A program made the translations under genes and the position numbers. Below are positions 49,471 through 61,088 of a DNA stretch of 64,000 nucleotides, in pieces. The notes beneath the pieces are model-generated. The model did no database searches and had not been told where the DNA came from. It was given only the letters and a program-made list of their open reading frames with translations. Source of the DNA: Myoxocephalus aenaeus. Its lineage: Eukaryota; Chordata; Actinopteri; Perciformes; Cottidae. The first letter of the stretch is position 1; every line of letters begins with the position of its first letter. Location of the stretch: NCBI GenBank assembly GCA_038501785.1, contig JBAMJR010000086.1, positions 1 to 64,000 on the forward strand. The letters are read 5' to 3'.

Positions 49471-49502
<32 letters not shown>

Positions 49503-51420
49503 GTGGATCTCCTCTCCGTAATCCCACAAGAGCAAGCAGGCTTTCCTTGGAAGGCACGGTGCAGCAGAAGCATTGTGGTCGCTGAATGGCTGGGTCTAAT
49601 CTCGTGGAGGCAGTGGTCTTATTGGAGGGGCTTTTGAGCAGATTTGAGCCTGAGGGGTGAGAGCGGCAACGACCAAAAAGAAAGGAGGAGGAGAGAAGAG
49701 AAGAAAAAATAGAAAGATCTTTCTGTTCTAGTTTAAAGATTTGCGTTATGAATGGTGCTCAACAAATTCAAATTAGCCAAAGTGGAGGTAGACTCATTTC
49801 CATTTCCATTCAGCCTTTAAGGGGTTCTATTTTAAAGCTTTGAATGTAATCACGGATGTATGCTAATCAGATACAATGTTACCAATACATAAATACATCG
49901 ACAAAGACATCATTATTTTTTTAAAGAAGATATTTTAAAAGGCAAGTCTTGGATCATGTTGGGTAACATCTGCAACGCATGACAGCAATGTCTTGCTCCC
50001 TTCACATCACTAACAGAAACATTGAAGAAGAAGAAAGAAAAAAAATGCAGCATCCATATCAATCTTCCCAGAGTGATGACGCTCATGTCTTTTGTTTGAT
50101 CTCCAGGGACAGGGGAGAATTTAGAGGGAGACCGCAGAGTGGTTCGACGTCGCCACCTGCTGGTTGGGGAGGAGAACGACGAGCTCATCTCTGATCCAAC
50201 TACAGCCTCGTCTCGCAAAGAATTATCAGTCACATTATCCCATTTCCATTATCACATTAATGCGGAGGATGAATGCTTTCGAGGTCAATGCTTACGTCTG
50301 AATCAAACAATCCTCGTCGCTGGACAATCCACCCTTTTCTCCACGAAGAAGTAATGGATTTTTCCCCCCCGGCAGCAATTATCCCGTCCTTTGTCGCCAT
50401 GACGCCGAATCAACCGAACATCTAAAAAAGGCCTAACTGAGTCCGAAGAGGCTTCGACTGTGTAACGTCTGCGGGAAGACGTCAGCTGCTTGTCAAGAAC
50501 ACACAGACTCAGCCATAGGATATATTACACACACACACACACAGAGAGTAGAAATATAAAGATATTTACATAAATGTGTGATTCACAAAGACCAAATAAC
50601 TGCATGTGCAAGACCCGAGGACAGAGACACCGGGACAAAGGCAGGGTGACTCATTGCAGTAATATTGCAAAGAGCATCACATTTAAATATCTAGTATCTA
50701 AAGAGCAGTTCCTACAATATGTTGTTTTCCAGCTTCCTTGTGTTTATCTAACAGGTGACAAGTCACTGAAAACACAACCAGGCTGCTTTAGGAATAAACA
50801 TCAGCCACTTCCCACCACACACTGTAATCACAGATAGGGTTTCAATCCACTCAATGTCCAACGCAGCTTCCTTTGAGCCAAATAATTCATATGTTGATAA
50901 ATCACTTCATTTTGTAGCTGTGGCGGCGCTGGTCCAATGGCAGTAGAGAGGGAGCGGTGACTCCTGATTGGAGAGCTCCAATTAGTGGAACCACTTCATT
51001 ATGGACTCAAGTGTCCAACCACAAAAGACGTGTAATCTAATTTAGCAATACAGCAGCACTATTGCACATTTTGAGCGATAAGCAAATGAAAACAACAACC
51101 AAACGCCGCCTATCTAGCCCGACTCATTGTCTGCTAAATTAATTTCCCTCTCATCCCAGTGCCGGCCTTCATGTCGGTTGATTACCATTCCCCCTTGTAG
51201 CTCAGCTTCAACCAAAATGGAGGCCACACGGCTTTTCGGTTTCAAGTGGAATTTTCATGTCGACGTTTATAATTTTTTTTTTTAAAAGACCGTAAAGTTG
51301 TGTTACCGCAAGCAAAACAATAATACAATATAGAGATTTTCATTTGACATTATGACTGCAGTATGTCACATTTTATTTTGAAAAAAAAATAAATAATCTA
51401 AAAACACAAAAAGGTAGGCA

Positions 51421-52241
51421 TTTGTTTGTTTATTTGGAAGAAATTAAGTACAAAACAGTGGCATTTTCTTCCAGAGAAATAAGGACAAAAGTGAACAAGT
51501 GTTACTTTTTCTCTACGTGGATGACACCTGAAGCAGGACCTTTCTGCAAACAGTCTTTGAGATACAGGTAGTCTAAATATAGCAATTAAATAACAATGGA
51601 CTAATACCCCAAACATATTACTGACAAATCTACTTGTGTCAAACAAGCAGATTCCATGATAATCCCTAAAAAAAAAAAAAAAATCCACTATAGTACACAC
51701 TAAACAAACTCTTTAAACCGTTAGCACAGAAGTCTTTGACGCTGCACCGAGAAAGTCTTTGATCAAAAGACTGTTGTGTTCCTGCACTTATTCATCGTCC
51801 GACAATTGTGGGAAAATAACCAACTTTTTAGAAAGATTTCTTAAAAACGCATGGTTTCGGAGATAATGAGCATCCATGCTACATACGAGTAAACTATTCT
51901 GAATAGAAAACAAAATATCTATGATCATTCCGCGCGGCGCAACGATAGTCTTATAAGAGTAAAATATGAAGACAGGATGGTGTATGTAACAATTTTTAAA
52001 CTGGAGAATATTAATACAAATGTAGGTAAATTGAAATCCCCCCCCCAAAAAAATAATGTGAATTTACAATACCATATCTTAAATCAGTGTTGACAAATAG
52101 GTTACGCTACCATGAGTAGAGGATGTCAGAAGGGTGAGAAATTAATTTGAACAAGACTCGACTGCACAAAAGAAACTTTGTAACCCACAAACAATTTTCT
52201 CCAAAACATAAAAAGGAACATTTTGGGAGCTCCCACCATGA

Positions 52242-52275
<34 letters not shown>

Positions 52276-53732
52276 ACAAACATACTTGTCGTGCTTGCTA
52301 AACTCAACTGAAGTGACTGACAAGCGTCAGACAATCATGGTGGAATGTTGTCGCCTACTTTGTGAAATAAGGACACCCATGTTTCAGGTGCATTTAAGTG
52401 TTAGTTTAAAAAAAAAAAAAGGGAAATAAACCGCTCCGTCATCGAAGCAGCGGAGAAATCCTCCGTTGTTCTCGTTACAAAAAGACACAAATCAAAACAA
52501 AAGTTAGAATTCTGATGTCACCATGTTTTTTGCCAAAAGTCAACATGAAACTATCGACGCGTTCCGAATAAATAAAGCCACTGCTAACAGACTGCTACCG
52601 AAGGTCAGATGTAGCTGTATTCAGTCATGTAGAAAGCTAGAACATCCAGGTCCGCAGAGTAAGAAGCCATACAGCTTTTTAAACTGCATTCAGACAACCT
52701 TTCCAGAGGCTGTGATTTGTAGACGGGTGCTAAGATATACACCTACATATAGTCATGAAAACCAGATACAAAAAAATATATTGAGTACAACTGTACCAGC
52801 AGTGAGTATTTCTAAAATGTTACAGATAAAAAATAAATTCTGAGTAAATATATAGTATAGAATACGGTTTGTAATAGAAACCAGCTATTTGAAACATGCG
52901 TTCTAGTTAGACACATCTACTATGATTGATATTAGTTTACTAAGTAATCAGCCACAGTGAGCATATAGACAGGAAACTAAAATTATTCAGTTAACAGTGG
53001 ATAAGTCCAGTTCAGGATCAGAAAGAAAACACGTTAGTAGTGTCTTCAGAAGGAGGGGACAGCCTTAATTGCATTGTCACAACTTCAAAAACACATTCTT
53101 GAACACATTTGTTCCAACAGAAACAGGTAACCTGCTACCTACACGGTCAGAAACGTAAAAAGCGCAAATGAGACCCTGTTGTCTTTTTCAAGTAATATAG
53201 ATGTTAAAAAAAAGAATGAAAGACAATACAGACCAGATATCTATGGCTTATATGTTGATGGTGAAATGCAGGGGATTTCTTTGGCTATCAAGGCAGGTGA
53301 AAGGCAGGTAGATGAACTCCTGAACACTTTGTGAATCTCATTATCATTGCAAGATCAAATCTCTGATTGTACAGTTTCCACAACTAACATCGTCAACCCA
53401 GCTACACCAAACTTATTTTTCTGTTCGTCAATAATAATAATAAAAAAAAAAAGATGTTGCCAATTTCAAGCATTGCTCCTAAAATGTTTAGGATGGGTCA
53501 AATGTTGGTGTATGTACCTGTATGTATATGACCACTGAAGTAAAGTTTAAGTTAAGCTGAGTGTTCTAGTAAAAAAGGTCGACCTCGAGGGAACACCATG
53601 TGAGCACCATATAATACATTGTTCTTGGCTGAGGGAAGTAAATGCTTGGCAAGAAACGACCGTGGGCAAATCTCCACTCTCATACTCAAACTCTAAAAGG
53701 GGAAGTGATTGTAATGTTTACTCCCCTCTGCT
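51421..53732 (-). other. Probable 3' UTR of vgll4
   Basis: AT-rich, repeat-poor sequence directly downstream of the vgll4 stop, reaching a minus-strand AATAAA at 51434-51429. It includes several A/T homopolymers (for example about 30 A at 52242-52273, plus strand). No conserved exon is present. The extent rests on the poly(A) signal and lack of repeats, so it is tentative. Confidence 0.35.
51429..51434 (-). terminator. Candidate poly(A) signal of vgll4
   Basis: AATAAA on the minus strand, about 2.3 kb beyond the vgll4 stop. Closer, less perfect hexamers (such as AATAAG near 53415) could be used instead. Confidence 0.3.
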
Positions 53733-56063
53733 TCATGGATCTGCCTCTGGGGTTTGACGACCCCCATCCTTAGCCTTGATTTGAAGCCAGGCGTCTCCCA
53801 GCGCCTTGGCAAAGTGGTCGTCCACTGAGCCTGTGATGGACACCGAGTTGGACACGGCCTCCGCTTCCTTGTAGTTTTTTCCAAGGCTGCGACGGAAGTG
53901 CTCCTCAATCACAGGATCGCATTCTGTGTTAGCTGAAAAACGCAATATGTGTGTGGGGGAAGGAGACAAAAAACCCTGGTTAATACCAAGCAACGTCATG
54001 CTACTTTATCGGCGTTAGATTACAGAGTGCATATTGTAATTACCATTGGTCTTCATCTGATCAGCAGGTGGGCTGGGGGAACAGCCGTTCATGTGGCAGT
54101 GCGAGAGGTTACAATTGCGGTTGCTCGCAGGCGCACAGGTAATAACGGAGGGACGATTCTATAGTGGGAAAAAAAATGCATAAAATCAGTGAACAGAGAC
54201 TTGACACGTAAAAATAATTGGCACTGCTCGACGCAGATATCTGCAGACATGCAGAAGGGGTTCACACATGCGCATTGGCAAACAATGGCGGCGTCACGAC
54301 AGCCAGAAAAAACATTCGTTTGAACAGGAGAGAAGTCAAAAAGAGAAAATGTGTTGCGAAACGCCGAACAAAAGCAGGACCAAGAATGGGAAAGATGAGA
54401 AGCATACACGAGGTGGGCCATCAATAGCGACCATGAATAGTGCTTTTGTTTATCCAAATGATGAAACATAAAAAAAAAACATAATGAATACCTAATTTAA
54501 AGTGTAGTGCTTTAATTCTCGTCACTGAACATCAGATATTCGTGTGTTGACGTACCTGCTGTCGCTCCACAGTCCCACCGACGGCAGACCTCTCTCTGGG
54601 CCCGACGACCATGTCGTGGCTGCTTTTGGTCAGTGCCAGCGGCTGATCCACAGCGTAGCTAGAAATGGAAGCGTACAGGTGGTTCCCATGGAGACCGTTG
54701 GGGGAGGAAGTAATGTGCTCCACGGGAGTGTGGCCAAGGCTCCAGTGCTCATTACGATTGTCTCCAGCAGAGGGACGGGCCCTGGACAAAGAATACACAA
54801 TTACATTTTTTGTTTTACCACCAACGGTTTCACCTTTTCATAGACAATTCATGCACCATCTCATGTCTGTGAACAGATGTTTGTCTTTTTTTGTGTGCAC
54901 CCTTTACTTTATTATACGCATGATTTCCATCTTGCAGACTTTTATTGTGCCAGTAATCTAAGTTGTCTCTTAAAATCATGACGCTTTAGAGCCTGGAGGT
55001 CTTTGCATTCCACCAGAGTTAAGAATATAAAGTTATGCTCAGATTTTTGTTTCGTAATCTCAAACTAGACTAGGTTAGGCACTTACAGCTGAGTGGCAAA
55101 CAATCTGCTCATTTTGGTAATGTGGTCATCGTCACAGTTGATTCGGTCGTCCATTTGTTCTTCGCCATACTTCCGTTTGCTTGTGCAGTGTGGAGGAGGC
55201 CCAGTTATCTTGGGCTGGGAGGGTGTCCTGGACTCATCTGTGGGAAAGGAATCAGCAGAACTAATTATATAAGAGTACTAAACTTCACATTGAACATAAA
55301 CTACTATAGCTGTGACCTATACTTCTATACATCATGACCATTTTAATAAAGTTCCCCTAAAGTGTTTTATTAATGCAACCAGATGTACAGTTCCTGGAAA
55401 AGGAAACTAAACTGTTATCCAGATCACCCTGCTGACACCCCAAATATGGAAAGGTGAGCACTTCGTTTAGTTTTCAGAAATACATAAATCAATTTCTTAA
55501 GGCAGCTTTGATTGGAAAGTAAATTTAGCAACGTATGAGTCATTTACTTCTGTTGTAAAATCATGAAATTATTATGTTATTGTCCATATATCTCTCTGGT
55601 AAAAAAAGAAATATTTCACTGCACAGTTTATAACTATAAATAAGAGGGTTTGAGGTAAAAACATATACTTTAGCATAGTATTTCCGGTATTAAAACGGTA
55701 ACATTAATTAAGTTACAGTCTTCTTAACATAAAGACGTTAAACATACACACCAGGACCCACTTTACAGCCAGTTAAATGACACCTTGCAGACTTATGTTG
55801 CATGAAGAATAAGAGAAAGTGTGCGCTCGTCTTCAGCCGGAGAGTTGGAAAAAGTTAGACGCAAACAAAAACACGGAGGAATTGACGTGGTTTGCGTCAA
55901 TTAGAGAAACCGCAACTTGTTAGTTCCACAAATAGGTTAAGTCAACAGAATATAAACCCACAGGAACAACGATGAACTCACCTTCGTAGTGCAGTCTCCC
56001 GATGTTATTGTTCATCTTGTCCAGGAACTGAGAGTTCAACAGGTCCATTCTAGTGAAGAGCAT
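53733..56063 (-). CDS. vgll4: Vestigial-like family member 4, TEAD cofactor (five coding exons)
   Basis: Nuclear cofactor that binds TEAD factors through two TDU motifs and competes with YAP, dampening Hippo-pathway output. Coding exons from the start: 56063-55982, 55237-55087, 54781-54556, 54158-54044 and 53932-53733. Lengths 82, 151, 226, 115 and 200 sum to 774 nt, 257 aa plus stop, all GT-AG. The N-terminus MLFTRMDLLNSQFLDKMNNN matches a known human VGLL4 isoform start (MLFMKMDLLN), so I chose the upstream of two in-frame ATGs. Next come a basic SKRKYGE, the CDDDHITKMSRLF block, LHGNHLYASI with QPLALTKS, a Cys/His-rich ITCAPASNRNCNLSHCH block, TDU1 (DPVIEEHFRRSLGKNY, about 197-212) and TDU2 (VDDHFAKALGDAWLQIK, about 228-244). 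The tail ends 13 residues after TDU2, shorter than in human. Fish have several vgll4 copies. Confidence 0.95.
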
Positions 56064-56090
56064 TTACACGGACAGGCTCGTTGCTAACAT
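56064..56090 (-). promoter_or_regulatory. Upstream ORF abutting the vgll4 start codon
   Basis: ATG at 56090-56088 opens an eight-residue frame (MLATSLSV) that stops with TAA at 56066-56064, immediately followed by the main ATG. The uORF start context is weak (C at -3), so many ribosomes should scan past; those that translate it would terminate exactly at the next start. Whether it acts on vgll4 translation is inference. Confidence 0.5.
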
Positions 56091-56133
56091 CGGTGTTAGC
56101 AAGAGACACCAGCGACAACAACACGTTTATATC
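56064..56133 (-). other. vgll4 5' UTR part of the first coding exon
   Basis: Minus-strand acceptor TTTCCTCAG ends at 56134, giving 70 nt of leader before the ATG at 56063. It carries a short upstream ORF at 56090-56064 whose TAA stop directly abuts the main ATG. Exon structure is predicted from splice sequence only. Confidence 0.55.
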
Positions 56134-56217
56134 CTGAGGAAAGAGGAAAAAGACCAAAAAAACGAGATCGTAAACGTGGCTTTTATATGAAGCAAGTTTG
56201 ATGTAAACCGTCCCCTT

Positions 56218-56364
56218 GACGTTAGCGGTTTACGTTAGCTGACTGACGTTGACGTTAGTGGTTAACGTTAGCTGGTTGACGTTGACGTTAGCGGTTTACG
56301 TTAGTTGGTTGACGTTAGCGGTTAATGTTAGCTGGTTGACGTTAGCGGTTAACGTTAGCTGACG
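56218..56364. repeat. GTTAGC minisatellite in vgll4 intron 1
   Basis: Five tandem units of 27, 33, 33, 27 and 27 bp based on GACGTTAGCGGTTAACGTTA. The 33-mers carry an extra GACGTT. Each unit has two or more CpG and ACGT palindromes. The array lies between the predicted non-coding first exon and the first coding exon of vgll4. Flanking DNA to about 56710 is also full of GTTAGC/GCTAAC words. Confidence 0.85.
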
Positions 56365-56780
56365 GACGTTTACGACGCTAGTTAGCAGCTACACACGTAA
56401 CTTAGGTTTAAGCTAACCTCTCCAGTGTTAAACTGCCGCCCTTTACTGCTCGCGTTATGCTATTTATTATTAGTCAGATAATAACGTTACAATCGTTGAC
56501 TTTGATGGGCTTTTACAATAGTTGTATCGTTACAGCGGCTTAGCTAACAAACTAGCCGGCTAACTTTAGCTACTTACGTTAGCTAGCAGTTAAGCTAACT
56601 TACTCCCCAACTTCGTAGCAAGTTAACGCAGGTTCGCTTGAAAGGTCCCAAATTCAACCGACGTTAACGGAGCTTAATAAACGTTGAACCAGACGTTAAT
56701 GCACCCAGCTAGTCCGTGACGACAACACAAAAACTATTAAAAAGAAGCGTAAGCCTTCAAAAAAATGAACGTTCACTCAC

Positions 56781-56950
56781 TTCATCAACAAAACTTAGCT
56801 TTACGGTCACAACATCACCATGGTTAGCGCAGCTCGCGTTCACTGCGCCTTCACGCAGCGTCAGTCCTTCAAACAAAAGAGTGGAGGGCGGCCCGAGCGA
56901 GGACGGAGGCGAACAGGTGGCGGTCCTCCTGTTATCAATGCAACCATAAA
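56781..56950 (-). promoter_or_regulatory. Predicted non-coding first exon and CpG-rich promoter of vgll4
   Basis: A donor GTGAGT on the minus strand begins at 56780, after GATGAA. Upstream lies GC- and CpG-rich sequence (GCTCGGGCCGCCCTCC region), as in CpG promoters. It would splice to the acceptor ending at 56134. The exon includes a strong-context upstream ATG. The 5' end is a guess; no TATA box was seen. Confidence 0.45.
56807..56821 (-). promoter_or_regulatory. Strong-context minimal uORF in vgll4 leader
   Basis: ACCATGG context (A at -3, G at +4) begins a four-codon frame, MVML, followed by TGA. A start this good should capture scanning ribosomes, with reinitiation needed downstream. 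It depends on this predicted exon being part of the mRNA. Confidence 0.4.
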
Positions 56951-59684
56951 CATTTACAATGAACTTAATCCAGCAGCATAGCACTGCAAGAGTGGATAAA
57001 ACAGTTAAATATTTAACTGAAACATAACATGAGCACCAACTCTTTACCGACTACTATACAAAGCATGATGTTTTAACTGACATTTTTCTCTGAGCAGCTG
57101 TAAGTGAATAACACAAATGCTAGTATGACAACGTAACACTTTGTCACAGTATTACCTAGTCGTATCTTATGTATATTCATTTTGTGTTCTCTATAATATT
57201 TTGAAACGTTATTTGTATACAGGTGGAGGCTTAAAAAAAAGCCCAATGGGGTTTCTGCCTCTTCCTGCACTGTGATATTATTTATCTCTGTGTGTGTTTT
57301 TAAATTGTGCAAAATGAACTGAACTGAAATGCTTAAATTAGGGGGATGTACTGTTGTTCTCATCTATCTGTAGACATCTGATTTCTAATTTCACCCAAGT
57401 GGAGGTTCGTTTGGATGTTCACTACACCACTTCCACCAGCTGATGTCACCCTAGTACCCATGCATAAAATGATGCACATGATGGTGCAGCTTTTCTAAAG
57501 CCAATATGCCAGTACTATTTAAGACTGTCCTTATCGCTGTCTTTCATGACCAATATTCAAAAAGAAAATGGCGAGCATCTCCGTCCTATACTGATCTTCA
57601 TATTAAAAAGTAAAACAGCATTTATTTTTATCCACAAAAGAATCACAAATTTGCCTCAAAGGGTTTTACAATCTGTGCAATTGACAACAACATAGACAAC
57701 ATTATTTTAACAGGAGAAGAAATTCAACAGATATTGTGTATGAAAAGTAAACAGGCAGAGTGACAGTCAAATTACAATATGAAGACACAGAATAGACAAT
57801 ATTATAGTGCAAACATACAAGCTATAATTAGCTGTTGTTTGTCATTTTCATGGATTCAACAAAACTCCACTATTCACGAGAGGCTCAGCTTTGAAAATTT
57901 GTATTATTATGTTATGTGTGTGTGGATGATTTAATATTGCATTACCAATTCCATCTTCTGTTCTAGAAACAGAAGAGTTCCATCCCTAAATGTGTGATGT
58001 TACACAAATATACATACAGATACATTTATTGGAAAAAATATATAAAGTATGTATACAATGTGCAGCATTAGGTTTAGAAAAAATAGCATTAGAGTCATGG
58101 AAAGCTAATTTGGACAAAACAGTAACTTAAATTTAAAGAGATCAAACAAATTCAAGGATTATATTTTGTGGACAATGCATTATATTTTCCATCTATTTCA
58201 ATGTCCTAGCTTTGGATCAACTATTGTTCATTAATTTATAAAGTGTCCACATGTTCAACTGTTATACATCTTATGCACTGTAGTATCCTGATGCTATATT
58301 TACCACATTTTGATCCAATCACCTATTATCCAAGTGCAGCAGTGGCCTGTCAGTGCAGTTTAAATCTCCTGGTGGCCGAGGGAGTTTGCTCAAAGATCTT
58401 TTTTTTTATCGTGATAAAACCTTTCGTGATGGCACCTTTCATGGTTGTTTGATCGAAAAATATTCATGCTGACAATTCAATATGTCATTGCCTTAGTGAT
58501 AAGATGTATAACTCAGGTGTTCCAGTCTGTGTGTTGTTCAGATTTGCATGAACCGCTTCGACCCGTGACCAGATTTGTGGTAAGCGGGATTGAATCAATC
58601 TGTATTGATCCGTTTCCATCTCTTTACTGGAGACTCGGTGCTCTGTGATGGTTTCACCAGAGCGTTAGTTCCTTCATTATCTTTGAATATACCAATTCAA
58701 TCGGGAAACAGCAGCCTATTCATGCATTATAAGGAGGAGTACCAGTGACTGTCTGTTTGCTCTGTCATACAAATGTAATGAAGTTGTTCTTAAACCCTTT
58801 TTCAAAGATATCTGCTTTTCATCTCTTTTTTTTTTTTGTGAAGTAGCAGATCATTTAGTACCCCAAACATATTGTAAACAGGGACTTTGTGCTACCATTT
58901 AGATGTCATGTTTAAATGGGAACGTAATAGCAGATAATGATAAACTTTGCCATCCACAGTGGACAAGTGCTGCTGAGGTAAAGCAGGATTTGTTTGTGGT
59001 TGGACATTGTAATAAGTAACATAAGTAGCTAGATAGGGATCAATAAATCAATTAAGAAAGAGGGTTTACTGCATGCATTGTGTCTCGGGGGACTGCTGCT
59101 GACGTCCTCTCATTCAACATTGCCCACTAGTCCAAACAGCCATTTTAGATTTCACGGCTGCGTTTCACATGCAGAGAAACACAGTGCGTGGACAGAGGGC
59201 AGAGGGAAAAAAACACGAGGAACAGCGGGAGACGGGAGGAAGTGCTGCTATGATGTAGTGCTCTATACCCCTCTTGCACTTACATTGGAAACTCCTCTAT
59301 TTTACATGCAGCAGTGGTTCCAACAAGCATGACGCCTGTGAGGCAGTAGGAAATGGGGGAGGGGTGGGGAAGGCAGGCACACCAGTGAGAGTGGAGAGAG
59401 GAGAGAGACGAGATGAGGGAGGAGAGACACAGCCTGGGTATCATGTGCAATGCTCGAGGAAAGACACAGGGAGAAGGGGATTGGTCGAGGGAGAGCGTCG
59501 CGTCACCATAGTGAGGGGGAGCTCTGAGGATGCTCGGCTGAACTGGGTGGGAATACATTCACTGGTGGTTTGCATTGAGAGCTCAGCCATTATCAGCTGC
59601 ACACTGGGAACGTGGGACTCCTCTCTGCAGAATCCTTTTCCACACCCGGCGCTTGTTGACTCCTCTCCCCACTGAGCCGCAGCC
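56951..59684. other. Spacer between vgll4 and syn2, including syn2 promoter and leader
   Basis: The divergent vgll4(-) and syn2(+) starts share about 2.7 kb. The left part is AT-rich with no exon recognised. The right 500 bp are purine-rich (GGAGAGAGG, GGGAGGGG-type words) and should hold the syn2 promoter and 5' UTR. No clear TATA box or full REST/NRSE site was found. Confidence 0.45.
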
Positions 59685-60028
59685 ATGAATTACTTGCGTC
59701 GGCGCCTCTCGGACAGCACGTTCATCTCCAATCTGCCCAATGGCTACATGACCGACCTCCAGAGGCCTGACAACGCTCAGCCCGCTGCACCTGCCTCCGT
59801 CACCCCTGCCAAGTCTCCCACCACCACCGGGCCCACTCCCCCGGCCACTTCCCCGGCCCCAGAGAGGAAACCCTCGTCGTCTCAGTCCACCGGAGCGGGC
59901 TTCTTCAGCTCCATCACCAACGTGGTGAAGCAGACAGCTGCCTCAGCAGGGCTTGTGGAGCAGAGCCAAGTCACGACATCCAAGAAGTTCAAGATTCTCC
60001 TGGTAATTGACGAACCCCAGCAGGAGTG
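59685..60028 (+). CDS. syn2: Synapsin II, first coding exon (gene continues past the window)
   Basis: Phosphoprotein that tethers synaptic vesicles to actin and controls the reserve pool at nerve terminals. This exon encodes 114 residues plus two bases of the next codon, ending at donor GTAAGA; the split codon becomes Trp, as in the DEPxxxW step of synapsins. Domain A is MNYLRRRLSDS through LPNGYMTDLQRP, with the PKA/CaMKI phosphosite at Ser9. Domain B is a Pro/Ser/Thr-rich linker containing FFSSITNVVKQTAASAGLVE, whose KQTAASAGLV is the synapsin II form. Domain C begins KKFKILLVIDEP. The ATP-grasp body of domain C and the isoform tails must lie in later exons. The start is fixed by the conserved N-terminus. 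Confidence 0.93.
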
Positions 60029-61049
60029 GTAAGACAATATGTTGCTCTACTCGTCATTTCTGGGCTGTGAGTCGTTTGCTTGCTCGTCCTTAACGTGGAT
60101 TTCTCTCCACGTGACTCCTTTGATGTAGCAGTGAGGTAAAGGGTTAAAGAACCACCACTGAAACAACATGCATCATGCGCCCTGCAGAGGAGAATGGGCA
60201 CTGCTGCTGTGGTTTGATGGTACAGCATGCCAGTGTTACGGCAATACAACGAGGCAGACGAATGCTTAATCAAATACGGTCCATTGATTCTCAGCAGTCA
60301 TGACATTACAGCAAGATGGATGATTTTTATTGTCCTTTACTCCATCTGTAGTAGGGTGTGTGCTTTTCTGTGGCATTGTTTTGTTGCACATATTGGAGAA
60401 ATAGAAAGTAGGGTTTATGACAGCTGCCTGTAAAAAAAGAAATACAAATGATTGTTAGTATTTTCATGTAATGTGGCATTTTGCCATAACATTTTTTTCA
60501 GTTAGATGTTCCACAGGTTGTGCATAAGTGGGGAATGTACATTAATTATTCGGAAGCAATCTAAATACTGCAGTGCTTTCCCTTCATCAGTGGGGCTTCC
60601 CCCTGCTCGCTGATAGGTCACATGACATGCCCTGCACTGACATGGGGAGTGTAGCTGACTGCGGCGCATGGTGCATAGCTTCCATTAGCTGATCATACAA
60701 GTGGTGTGTGCAGGAGATGGGTTACTAGAAAACGAAATAGCATCATCCACATGGTTATATTTCTCATTCAGCTGGGAGACGGGACCATTGTGTCATCAAT
60801 GTTAAGAGTACAGGCGTACGTTAAGGCGTTTAAGCCGTTGCACTGACAGGTAATGTCCTGGGGATCTTACTCAGAGGTAGCTTTAAACAAGCGCCTCTGT
60901 CAGTCTACTGTGGTGCAGAATTAAAGTGCTCTGAACGAGCACGCACACGGATTTAGAGCAAACTATTTATTTTGAGGCGGATATCTGAAGTTATCTAAAG
61001 TAAAGAATATAGTAATTATACCCCCACACAATCGACACTTGTTTGCACA

Positions 61050-61088
<39 letters not shown>

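Larger units (their letters stand above)
45687..51420. other. Spacer between the Tc1 palindrome and vgll4, no gene recognised
   Basis: Nearly 6 kb with no conserved exon. It contains G-rich and C-rich homopolymer runs (46901-46948, 48583-48613), an ATTC array (47211-47233), AC and GA arrays, and a CpG-dense block at about 48070-48310. In human, ATG7 occupies the interval next to VGLL4; none of its exons was recognised here. Confidence 0.5.

Noticed and set aside
52523..53538. Short plus-strand frames opposite the vgll4 3' region
   Set aside because: Random composition, no splice support and no family resemblance; they fall inside the probable vgll4 3' UTR.
36192..53700. Search for hrh1 or atg7 coding sequence in the slc6a1-vgll4 spacer
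   Set aside because: No seven-helix open frame and no ATG7-like catalytic motif was recognised on either strand, so none is annotated; a protein search would be decisive.
56218..56364. Array of repeated units resembling a CRISPR locus
   Set aside because: Units are contiguous with no unique spacers, and the setting is a vertebrate promoter. It is a minisatellite.
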